64,000 nucleotides of DNA. It comes from Scortum barcoo (lineage: Eukaryota; Chordata; Actinopteri; Centrarchiformes; Terapontidae). Below are positions 1-10,963 of the stretch, one piece after another. A program made the translations under genes and the position numbers. The stretch covers positions 17,009,752 through 17,073,751 of the forward strand of contig CM041548.1 in NCBI GenBank assembly GCA_023238725.1. The letters run 5' to 3'. The notes under the pieces were generated by a model. The model did not search any database and was not told the origin of the DNA. It saw only the letters and a program-made list of their open reading frames with translations. Every line of letters starts with the position of its first letter. Position 1 is the stretch's first letter.

Positions 1-477
1 GACTGATTGTCTCTTGTAGCCCTCCAGCTGAAGGCCTAATGCAGCCACTAAGCACCTGTGATCCAATGCTAATGTCATTCCTGACTGTAGGACAGGAGGC
101 CAGTTATGATCCTAGAGAGAGCGGGGTTCGGTCTAAGTAATGAAACTAGTCCAGCCGGCAAGAGAGGGAGAAAGAGAGAGAGACTTGCAAACACACACCC
201 ACGCACAGATAATAAGCAGCCTCAATCCTGCACTTGTCACAGCAGCAGTAGCCTCACGCTGATTTCACCACTACTGATCTATTTCAGTTTGCTGATCATT
301 ATCCGGCACCTCTGTTGGTTAGCCGGAGCTAACAACCTGTGGACAGCTCACTGGGACTCTAACGCTGTGGAGTCGGTATAAATTGAAATCGCTATAAGGT
401 TTACCGTGGTGCTAACTAGCTGTCCTGAGTTAAGCAGACCACTCTGGTTTTTTCTGTGGTCACTGCGGAAAGGCCTG

Positions 478-640
478 CCGGCTGCGGCTTCAGAGGGCGA
501 ACATCCCGTCACGTGCGGAGGAGATCTCACAGAACGAATTCGCACGCTCTTGTTGCGGGCCGCAAGACTGGCCGATGACTCCGCCTGCGATCGGGGCGAC
601 CTGTCGCGATCCCGTCATCTTTTATCGACGTTCAGCAGAA
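478..640. other. CpG-dense patch in AT-rich DNA
   Basis: About 20 CpG dinucleotides fall within roughly 160 bases, while the flanks are CpG-poor. A palindromic E-box CACGTG lies at 510-515. No exon of a known gene is visible in it. It could be a small CpG island of an unannotated transcript, an unmethylated intronic enhancer, or a young repeat fragment not yet depleted of CpG. Base composition alone does not decide among these. Confidence 0.5.
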
Positions 641-3604
641 TTAGATAAAGATGCTGTGATTGTATCATGTCATCGTTAAAAAACTCTGCTGCTCTTCTGT
701 GCCTTTGGGTTTCTCTACTGCACTTTTATTTACTTTATTGACTCAATACTACACTGTAACTGTACTTCTGGTATCTTATTTCATTTTCCTTTGTGTGGTT
801 TTAGATGTTGGTCTTTGCTTTGTGTATAGCCTCTAAGGTCAGTTAAGGTGGCCTTTCTTTATATATAACCAAGCAGGCAGTGACTGAAAACTAGCAGAAA
901 TTGGTTATTATAGTTTCTGTGTGCGCACACATGAAGAGTCTTGTGTAACAGATACCAGTGGAACACTGTTTATTTCTATGACCATCGGTTTGATTTTGCA
1001 TGCATTTGCCACATCATGATTATAATAACGCTGGAACATATCCTTGTTAAAAAAGGACCCTCCAGCAATTAAGTGTTGCACTTGCATGAAATAGAAAGAT
1101 TTGCAAAAAAGAGATTGAAAATCAATGTTTAAAATAAAAATGAGAGATATCCTGGCAACAAGTCCCCGGTATGGATCCAGCTCCAAAAAACTGGGTCCAA
1201 CAATTCCCTATAATGAAACTGAGAAGCATATTTCGTCAGACGCTCCCTGCCACCTAAATGCCCGTAATTCAAACCCCATATTCGGTTTGTTACACAGGCT
1301 TTCTGTCGAAAATCTGCAGTCCCAAAGCCGACATTATTCAAGTGACAAAACTTGAGGAATTTTCTGGAACATGAAATTGATTTCAGCCACATCATCCGGC
1401 CATAATCATAAGCCACGAAACAAATAAATAAATATCTCACCCCATATGTAAGCTTAATAAACACACGCACACACTGCCAGAGCTCCGAATGCAATCTGGA
1501 CACAGATAATTGCGAGCAGGCAGTCATATCCTACAGTATTGTGAAAGATACGCCGCGCTTGATTCACAGCGTCTGTGCGGTAACGAGCAGCAACAGCAGC
1601 AGAGTGTTAAAACTGCAGAAAACCCCAAATGAAGCTCCACTTCACTGCCCGCACTGCCCGGTCTTAGCATCTCTTGCTGGTGAGAGGCTAGTGGGACATA
1701 CTCAGCACAGCGCGAGAAGATTACTGTGACTGAGACCGTAATCACATGACTGCATAGTGGTGATGAGACGGGCTGCCTTTGACTAAATCTCTAATTTTCT
1801 TGCTACGATCGTTGCAGCAGGTTCACTGGGGGCATGAGTCGAGTGTCGGGAGTCTCTTCTTTGGCAGGACAAGACTTTTTTTCTTTCTATATGTGCTTAC
1901 CAAGGCTGACAGTGGTCTGAAAAAGGGAAGAAAATAAAGAGAAGAACTCGGTATTACAGCATCCTTGTTCATCATCAACAGAATCGGTATAATATAAAGT
2001 GTATACTGTGTCTCCTCTCATTACCGCTCTGCCACATGTCATTCAGTCTCTCAAGATTAATTTCTAAACTCTCCATACGGAAAAGCAAGGATGACATTTT
2101 CAAAACATCCAATTGGCAGAGCAGTGATTAATTTTATATTACACATTGCTATATAATCATCTTGCCAATGGCATCATTAACCACCAATCCTTCTGTCTGC
2201 GGATCAAAATTGTCCCCCAAACAGCTCATCAGCGGCAAACTGTTCGAATTTCCCTTTTGGAAATTACACAAAACAATGGCCACCAGTGGAGCTGTTTTTT
2301 GTGGCTGGCGAGTTGATATGCGGCCATGTTAGTGCCTTTGACTCGTTTACTATATGCCTGTTCCCACATTACGCAGCAGCGCTTTTATGACAGCAGCCTG
2401 CCACCGCCTGCAGAATTCATTGTCTCATCGCTCAAGCGCTGTTTAGGCCTGTTGCCGGGCGTCCCCGCCTGCTTTTAAAATGGCGTTTGTCACCTTTCAT
2501 CCTTTCCTACGGGTCATCAAATATACATTTTGTACCCAGTGTGGGGCCTTCCAGCTGACGAGGAGATCACGGCCGAGGCGATGCGGGCTGCTGTTATTTT
2601 CAAAGTGGCGGGATGATGGATCCGCCGAACTGGAGGGGGCTGAACACAGACCTTTAAAAAGAACTGAAGTGGTGTAGTGTGAGCTGCTGGATACAGGCCA
2701 CCCTTCATTAAACCACTAATATTACAGGCTATTAATTATTCAGAGTAAGGCCTTATGACACCATACATCAGCGGGTATTATGAGGCTGGTTACTCCTGTG
2801 TGGAAAAAACTGTCCGACCGATGGATGATTGGAGCGCTATTCTCTCGGTCCCAATTCACACTGCCGCTTCTGTTTTTCTCAAACCGGCAGAATTTTTTAA
2901 AATGTTGTTTTGTGTCTCTTTCAGCCGGGTTGTCTTGCTCTCGTGTAGGAGGAGTGACGGGGCTTTTATATGTCCGTGTCCAGGGACTCGTTGTGTCCTA
3001 ATCTGTCTGTGGCTGTGGGCTATTTCCAGTTATAGGAAAGCAGCTACTTATTGACGTTATTGCACATGAGAAGGTTTCAAGTTATGTTAATTTGGCATTC
3101 ATTTATCACGCCGACTAACGAAAGAACAATGCGACTATTCATAATCTAATGACACTTTGTTGTTGCCAATTTAAATACGAGTCTTAACACATTTTTACCC
3201 ATTCAGAAGTTTCTGCAGCCAGCCTCTACAGCTGCGTCTAATTCTATCTTTGTATGCCTTCAGAGACACTCTGTATTTCCACAATGTGATGTAATGGTCT
3301 TCTCTGACAGAAAATTTAACTTAATAATGACTCGCCCTCCTCTTTTTTCCCCTCCCCTCTCTTCCACTCCCATCCATCGCTTGCTTTTGATTACCTGTGT
3401 CATCACACCTTTCGCGCCGATTACATCTAAAGGTATCGGAAATGGCGTATTTAACTCATTTGTCTTGCCAAGTCATTGTCTCACCAAAAGAGCTTCGTCC
3501 TTGTAATTACAACGGATTAGGGACTAATATCTAATTATGCCGTAATATGCTTTAATGCATTTTTAATGGCAGCTGGGTGTTAAAGTCAAATTCGCCGCTG
3601 TCTC

Positions 3605-3690
3605 TGTTGGGGGGCGGGAGGTGAAGATTGAGGGAGGGAAAGGGTTTCTTGGCAGTAGGGGCCAGAGGGAGGATGGGAAAAATTTCTTTG
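3605..3690 (+). other. G-rich, quadruplex-prone segment
   Basis: Runs of three or more G recur at short spacing on the plus strand (around 3609-3646 and again to about 3680), including closely spaced GGG runs separated by one to three bases. This fits the usual pattern for an intramolecular G-quadruplex. On the samd12 template arrangement the G-rich strand is the non-transcribed-sense opposite strand. No coding role is seen. Confidence 0.4.
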
Positions 3691-4472
3691 GCTGAGGTTA
3701 CATGAGCCTAGCAGGGAGGCAGCTGCTGCATACTGAAGTCATTCGACGTTAAAAATGTTGCACCAGCCCCTGATTTGCAGTAAAATGCATTTCCCCCGCC
3801 GCTGTTTTATGTCAAAGGAGGGAGGACACAAACGCCTGTTTGAATTATGATCTGGAATAGAGACCGTTTATTGATTTGCTACTTTATGAAGGGATGACTA
3901 CATCGCCTAGACAAGTGAGATTGAGCACCTCTGGCAGCAGAATAGAGGGTTGAGTATTCTGTTATGGATGGATGGGACAGAAAATACAGTAAAAAAAAAA
4001 AAAAAAAAACATCACGGTCTGGCGGATCCAATGTTCTGAAAACCAAAAATCAGGCCTGTTCATGCGCACACGAACACACATTCCCAATTTTCAAGGGTCA
4101 GAACAAGTGCATGGTAAGCACATTGAACAAACAGATATTCTCAGACGCACGCCTGCATGCACTTTTAAATGTATTCACTCACTCTGTTTGTTTGTCGACG
4201 CATGATTGTTTTCCACAACAATATTCCATTCATCATTTGTTTCCCCACTTGTTTATTCTAATAGGCTGTAGGAACTGGGGAAAAAAAAATATCTGCATAA
4301 TATTTCAAAGATTGATTGGGATGCAAATTGCCTTGTGAGCCCAATTGGTGTGGCTTGGCCCGTTTTAATTGGGTTCTGTTAATTAATGCTCGATGTGAAG
4401 ACAAACTGAATTACTCGCAGGTTTTGCGCATGTCATTATGTCCTAATTGTGCCAGTAGGAAAGCGTGCAAAA

Positions 4473-4501
4473 GTGTGTGTGTTTGTGTTTGTGTGTGTGT
4501 G
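4473..4501. repeat. Interrupted GT microsatellite
   Basis: A GT dinucleotide tract with two TTT interruptions, typical of fish intronic DNA. No function is implied. Confidence 0.85.
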
Positions 4502-6021
4502 CACATATTTGGTTAACCCTTTGTTCTCGTATTATCCTGTAAAAATCAGTGCACCTTAATAACAAACAAGGGCCATTATGTTAACACACCATTAGGAAGC
4601 TAGGTTGTAATGTTTTAATCACTGAAAGACTAATAAGAGAAAATATCATTTATTTACAGGCCATAACTGAACGCATTAGTCCTGTCAGGAACACGGAGGT
4701 GTTTAATCTTATAGTTAGATTAATTTTCCTTTAATTAGATATGGACCTCGTGAGAAATTCCTACCAGATCAATGAATGGATGAGTGCACTTCAGACGATT
4801 TCTCTTTTATATGACAAACACTGCAAGGATGTGATAACAGGAGTGTTTTCAGAGGTGGCCTCTGTAAATCCTTTTAATGTATGTGTCCATAACAATATTA
4901 GCATTAATAATTCAGATTAAATACGAGACTGAAAATAATAAACTCTAAAAAAGAAGTGTTTCACAAGTGATTAGTCCTTGCAGCAGTGCTCGTACTGCAC
5001 CTTGAAGGAAAAAAAGGAAACAAAAATACGATTTTCCAAAAATGCTCCTGCTTGAAGATGGATTCAAAATGTAGCAGCAGTTCAGCAAGCACGCAATGAA
5101 CTGTGCGTTATCTCCTGGACCTCTACGCCGCTGATGAGATATATGTGAAACTTGAGCTGCAAAGATTCATATTTTCACACCATTAAACAGAGGATGCTGC
5201 GTCTCGAAGCCCTCCGTGCGGACACATAACAGTCAAAATGCATCAAAGGGTAAAACGGCAGTGTGAGTCATTACGCCACTCATCATGACCGCCGAGCGAT
5301 TTATCCTGCCAGCCAGCCGCTGAGTCGAGGAGGTCCTCGACAGCAACAAATAAACATATTAATGTGATCAGTCGTGCTCCGAGAGGCAGAGTGCAAGGCA
5401 ATTAATGGTCGTCTGTTACTATGCGGACCGGAGTGTCGTTAGCGCCAGGATGACCTTGAGGAGCCTCGTTATGGAAATGATTGACGTGGCAACTGTTGTC
5501 AGTGGCAACGCTGACAGTGGGAAGGGAGGGCTGGACAGACGGGAAGGCCGGGTGGCGGAGCTGCAGGTGGCAGACAGTGGGTGCAGAGCGCACCTGGGAT
5601 GTCATGAATGAGAGCTGGCTCCATCAAGAAGAGAAATGACAAACACAGCTACGGTTCTAAAAAAGAGATGAGCGGCTTTCACTGTAAACTTCATCTGAAA
5701 AACATTGTTTTACCTTTTAAAGTTGCCGATGTTTCTGTGCCAATGTCACGAATATGAATAAAGCTAGACACAAAGCAAATTACTGCACCTGATAAATAAA
5801 GACATTTCAATCCTCATGTTGCTCATAAATGGTTGTAGATTGGTCAGCTACCTTGAGACAATGTGAATTCAAGCACCAACCACGAGCAGCAGCTACAGTA
5901 CAAATCCTAATTTTCTGATTTGGTGGCGAATGATAACATTTAAACTGCAGATTGATTGGACGCTGGAGGACCGCCTCTCATTACAGGCTCCGCAGTGGTC
6001 CGTTCAAGCGCCACATTGTAC

Positions 6022-6151
6022 CTGTGATGTCATGCTGTTTGAAGGAGTCGCTGTAGATCTGGTGCTGATTGGGACAGTGTTTCTTCAGCCACTTGCAGAC
6101 GTCCTGTTGGGTCCACAGGGCCACTGGCTTGGACAGCTTCACATATCCTGG
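6022..6151 (-). CDS. samd12: samd12 exon 3: start of SAM domain
   Basis: This 130-base exon is bounded by a polypyrimidine-AG acceptor (AG at 6153-6152) and a GT donor at 6021-6020. It enters in phase 0 and leaves in phase 1. Its translation (residues about 75-117 of the assembled protein) contains the peptides LSKPVALWTQQDVCKWLKK and SFKQHDITG, closely matching the start of the sterile alpha motif of vertebrate SAMD12. SAM domains mediate protein-protein association; the specific role of SAMD12 is poorly known. Phases agree with exon 2, which ends in phase 0. The rest of the SAM domain lies left of the window. A second AG four bases into the exon would give a start at 6147, but this would break the phase match. 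Identification is from remembered family sequence, not a search. Confidence 0.93.
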
Positions 6152-6439
6152 CTGAAAGAAACCAAGAAAAAGTTATTCTGCTTGCATTTTTCATTTTAGG
6201 ATTAAAACAAAACCATTTTTTACAAGCTTGTTATACTGTGGCTTCATTGCTATTCTTGTGTAGAGATCCCTTAGGTATACGCATGCATTATTAACGCCTG
6301 GGGGAATCGATGGCGACGACCACTTTCACACTTCAGAGTCAAAGCAAGTGATGCCAGGACACCGCCATTGTTTTCCCACTGATGGTACTGCCATGTGACA
6401 CCTTTATACGACTCGGTCTTCCACCTAACTGGTTTTGTC

Positions 6440-6535
6440 ACATAATATTTACTGGCTGGTGTGTGACATTTTCCCTCAAGGATCAATAAAGTTTTAATGT
6501 TTTAAAGTAAAGGGAGGACACATAACTCAAAGTCA
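6440..6535 (+). repeat. Possible non-LTR retroelement 3' tail
   Basis: The segment ends in a CTCAAGGATCAATAAAG-like string followed by a second TCAATAAAG nearby. This resembles the 3' tails of fish CR1/L2-type LINEs, which end near a 'ggatcaataaag' string. Only the tail is visible and no reverse transcriptase remains. It could also be a chance AATAAA-rich stretch. Confidence 0.3.
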
Positions 6536-7599
6536 ATAAAGTTAATAAAATGACATGTATACAAACTAAAGGGCAGACACTGTACAGTTTTATTAATCTC
6601 TTTATTAAGTTTGTGCTAAGTCACACTAGACTATTTATTCACCTTCTCTGTCAAAACACAAAACCTCTGTGCTCACACTTCCCTGATTGATCTACTGTTT
6701 ACAACATGGGTGCTCTCATTGAGCGTAAATGTTTCCCTTTTTTGCATTATTTATGAGAGCTTTTATTGATAGATTTCTACATTTAACAGCACATTAACAC
6801 CACCAAATGTCTTTTTTTTCATGACTAGCGCAAAACAGCACAATATAAAAACATCAAATAAAAAAAAGGGACAAGACGAGAGCAATGCCTAATACAGAAA
6901 AATGTTTTTTTTCTGGATTAATTGTTACATTTTTAAAATCAAAACATAGTGAAAAATGCCCATCACTATGAAGTGACACCTTCAGATATCTTGTTTTGTC
7001 CGACTAATAGTCCAAAAAAACCACCAGTTTCTAACAATGTTAAACAGAAAAAAAGCAGCAGGTCCACACACATCTTGAATGATTAAAGGTGAAGATGTGG
7101 GGGAAAAAAGAGAAAAAAAAATCAAACAAAATGCCACATACCGCTGCCTTGAACTTGAGGCTAATAAAAGTATTGCTCTACAGCACCACCAGAAATGTAG
7201 TTTGATATTTAAGTATGATGTTTAACATAGGTTATAACATACATATATACATTGTTAATTACATTAATATACATTCATATTATAAATACATATAATAAAT
7301 GCATGTACTAGCACACACATAGACATATCTGTATTGCACTGAACTCTGGCTGTAAGATGACAGTCTAGCTGAAATACTTCAGCGCAGCAGCCTGCCAAAG
7401 AATCGCTCTTGAAAGTGCTGGCAATGCTTTTGATTTTGATTGAGGGGCTACTAAAATTACAAACAGAGAGAGGTGATTAAAATTTCACATCCACTCCCTT
7501 CCACTTCAGCCTGCTCTCTCCGGCTGCCGCGTGGTGTGGCATAGCAATGGAAGCCCGTCTCTTCTCCGCCCAGAGAGAGCAGAAATAACAGGTACTGGC

Positions 7600-7830
7600 A
7601 GAATTTCCTCTGCTTTAACCCCCTCCCTCCCCAACCGCCCCGCATCTCTCATCTCTCCCCCTGTATTCAATCTCGCTCGGTCCCTGTCAGATCTATCACA
7701 TTGTCTTTCTCACTTCCTCTCCCCGCATACCGCCGCTCTCATCTTTCCCACCTCCCTCTCTCTCACCTGTTTCTTATTATACAGTACGGCACTACCTCGC
7801 TCTCTCCTTCCCACTCACTCTATATCTAGC
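7600..7830 (+). repeat. Polypyrimidine (CT-rich) block
   Basis: About 230 bases strongly biased to C and T on the plus strand, full of CTCTC and TCCC runs. It is followed about 230 bases later by a purine block of similar length, so the two could pair in a single strand. Open frames here are composition artefacts. Confidence 0.6.
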
Positions 7831-8059
7831 ATCCCAGAGAGAAAGAGAAATTGGGGTGAGGTGGGGTGGGAGAGGATGCACACGCCAGGCTCCGGCGCGG
7901 TCGACATCCCCTGCAGGTAGGCGAGGTGACAGACAGCCAAGGCGAGCAGGTAGGCAGCCTGCGCGGATGGATGCTGAATCTGCAGGCAGGGGGGAGGGAA
8001 CCGTATCGCAGGAAGAAACCACATTAACCATTAAACACAGCTCAGCTCAATGCTAATTA

Positions 8060-8285
8060 ACCCTGACTGTGAGCCCGAGGCGACAAAAAGGGAGAGAGAG
8101 AGAGAGATGGAGGCCCGGATGGAAAAAGAGTGAGAGACAGAGTGCAGGGAAGAGGGAGAGGAGAGTAGTGTGTGCTGGGAGAGAGTTTGGGAGAGTGGAA
8201 GTAGCAGGAGGAAGAGGAGGAGGAGGAGGCTGGAGGAGTGTGTGGAGGACGGCTAGACTGACAGATGAGGCAGAGGAATAAAAAA
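8060..8285 (+). repeat. Polypurine (GA-rich) block
   Basis: A run dominated by GA and GGA repeats on the plus strand, complementary in composition to the CT block at 7600-7830. It ends in AT-rich sequence. It is simple-sequence DNA without visible coding content. Confidence 0.6.
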
Positions 8286-10089
8286 AAATAAATTAAAAAA
8301 AAGCTAGTGCTCCAGAGTGGACTCTGCAGAATTTGACACAGGAGACTCTCTCATTTTCCGTGAACCCATTTGTGAGTCAATGGCCATCTGTGTTTTACAT
8401 TCTGCACTGATTTAGCCCATAGCTGTGTTCCCGGGGCCGGCACAATAGGTGAGCCGGTGCCTTCCTGCCTGCCTGCCAGCCAACAGAGCCAAAGGGCGGA
8501 GAGGAAACAGCGGAGAGAAGAAAAACCAGAGTACAATCATGCTCAAAGAGCTGTGTTCAAGAGACTCCGGGCCAATTAGAGATTTGAGTGACAGCGCAGG
8601 GGTGAGAGGAAAAGCCTGCTTTATTTCTAACTGCAATACATCTGGGAACAGGCGCACACAGCACATCCACATGTGCAGCCCGGGCTGCACCCACACAGAA
8701 AAGAAAGAAAAAAATTTAAAAAATAACATGCATACACACATTCAGCGCGCTCATACACACACACATGCGAGCTGTCGAATTTCCATGTGTGCCAACATGC
8801 ATTCAGCGTGGCGCTGTCCTTGGCTTTTAATTGATAACTGAAAACACAGTGCAGCTCGCAGTATTCTTCATGTTACCTTAGCAACAGAGCGAGGACAACC
8901 TCAAAAATTAAAGACGAGGAATAAAAGCCTTTGGGGGGGGGGCTGGGGTGGAGGTGGTGATGGGGATGGACGCAGACGCACACACCCCGAACGTGCACCA
9001 GAGAGCGGAATAAACATCTACACGTTCGCGACCACAGTGGAAAACTATAACTTGCATAATGAAGCATGTAATCGCGCTAACACCGATAAGCATTTTAAAG
9101 ATCCAATATGAATGCGCTCGGGTAGATTAATCAAGAGACAATCACATGGCCCCTTTGTGGCTGGAAAACAACGAGGAGCTGGGAATTAAAAGCACTGAAA
9201 AGCATTCCAGAGACAAACACCATGTGACCCGGAGAGTGAGTTTGGCAGCGCTGTTGCATACAGCAAGTAGACGTTTCTAGGGAGGAACCCCCTCGCATTG
9301 TGATTTCCATTTTGGCTCCAAGATTGTTAGGCTGATTGCGGGGTCAAATGGCTTTACACTCAATTAAAAATGTTAACTACAGCAGCAATTAGCACATATG
9401 AGAACATTGTTTTTGTCAGTAATTTACTGTATTAAACTGGCTACAAGAACCTTATAATGTTAAATAGATTTCATATTTTTGTTTGTTTTTTGTTTTTTTC
9501 ACAATTCTGTTTACTACAGAAATAACTAAAACCGAACCTCAACCCTGGATATCTCCCCAGACAAAAAGAAGTGGGCAGAGTTCATTTATTGAGCAAATCC
9601 CGTACAAGGGCAAAACAAATATTCAGTAGCTCTTGGACGGCACAATGTGAAGCTGCCTTCATTAGGAGCAGTAATGTTTGTTGGATGAGACGTGGCTCCG
9701 TTTAACACAATGCAATCCCATCCATTGTACGGTCGGGTCTGAATTAAATACTACAATGACTGACTGCAGAGTGTGTCATCAAAAGGGAACAGGTTCAGAT
9801 CCTGCATGTATGATGTAAAGATGGCTCCGTCTTAAAGAGCCTGAAGGTGTGATGTTTCTTTTATGAGGCAATACTCGGTGAACTTGGTCTTTTGAACATT
9901 GCTTTTTCCAGATGAAGTCAAGTATTTAAGGCTTTTTCCTTTATGTTATCTTTTCATGTCTTTGTGAAATATTAGGGACAATAAAAAAAAAAAAAACCAA
10001 TAAAAAGTGAGAAATCGAACTTTTCTTATAAGCTATACCAAACTAAACTACTAAACTAAAATGTTATATTTATAGATGACTTCAAATAC

Positions 10090-10370
10090 AGCGACATATA
10101 TCGGCATACAGTGGTAACGCTTCACTTTAACTCCCCATGTTTAGCATTCATAAGCACTATCTCAAGAAACGCTATAATAAATTGTTAATATCACATTATA
10201 ATAGTATCATTTATGGTACTTTACAACAATTATAACTTATCCTATGAAGACACATTTTACGTAACTGTTATAGATGCTTCAAATGAGGAGATAAAGTTGT
10301 TAAAGAATAAAGACTTAGATTTACATTACAGTGGTATAAAGAATTTATCAATCGTTTATATACAGCTTAT
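10090..10370 (+). repeat. Teleost interspersed repeat, AT-rich
   Basis: The segment begins with a GGTAACGCTTCACTTTAA-like string and continues with repeated TTATAA, ATTATAAT and CATTTAT motifs. This resembles the widespread fish repeats that start 'ggtaacactttac...', usually classed as non-autonomous DNA transposons. I recognise the style and cannot assign a family name. Termini are uncertain. Confidence 0.4.
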
Positions 10371-10924
10371 CATTAAGTAAATCTTGCAGTCTGTATGCTT
10401 TATAAAATTGTGCCCTGACTTGTCCGCATGTAAATTTAAAGTATTGCAGAGAAGTTCTGCTCCTGCATATTTTTTTTCTTACCCCCATTTATTTTTATCA
10501 ATTTTTAAAAATAGAGTAGAAACTGCAAGGTTGCATTAGCCTGTAATCCTCTCCGCATACACATTCGACCTTCTTCCACGACAGTACAACCACTGAGATC
10601 CGCTGTCACGTACTACCCTCTAGTGGCGCAACTTGAGGCTGCAGACGCTTTTAGAGAGTGACTGGACAGAAAAGTGTGGAGAGGAGGAGGGCCGCTGCCA
10701 TTAGTGTCATGTTGATGGAGTGAATGGCTGTTTGAGACACGGAGCCCTGTGTCGGCCGCCCTATCTCCGCCGCACAGCTAATTAACAGCTCTGGCATGCT
10801 CTCTCTCGCTTTCCTTTCTCTCTGCTTTGCTCTACTTCTCTCAGCCGGCGCTGGCAGGAGATGAAAATTCCCTGTATTAATTAATCTGTTACATACAGGA
10901 ATGAGGATGAAACTGAGATATGTC

Positions 10925-10928
<4 letters not shown>

Positions 10929-10960
<32 letters not shown>
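10929..10960. repeat. (TG)16 microsatellite
   Basis: A perfect TG dinucleotide repeat, likely polymorphic in length. Confidence 0.95.

Positions 10961-10963
<3 letters not shown>

Larger units (their letters stand above)
1..6021 (-). other. samd12 intron 3, partial
   Basis: This stretch lies downstream, in the minus-strand sense, of samd12 exon 3 and upstream of the next coding exon, which was looked for and not found here. It holds no recognisable exon on either strand. It contains a CpG-dense patch near 480-640, a G-rich segment near 3600-3690, an A19 tract at 3991-4009, a GT repeat near 4473 and an AT-rich stretch at 4305-4420 with an exact octamer ATGCAAAT at 4321-4328. Open frames such as 1129-1527 minus and 3964-4338 plus match no family I know and look like chance. 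Confidence 0.6.

Noticed and set aside
1..6021. samd12 exon 4 (rest of the SAM domain, RALLRLTDKK-like)
   Set aside because: Looked for on the minus strand and not found; probably to the left of the window.
5930..6199. 89-codon plus-strand open frame
   Set aside because: Antisense shadow of samd12 exon 3; the SAM-domain reading is on the minus strand.
7531..8056. Plus-strand open frames in the CT/GA blocks, with a CTGCAG-GTAGGC donor-like junction near 7913-7922
   Set aside because: Low-complexity composition explains the open frames and one donor-like site is expected by chance.
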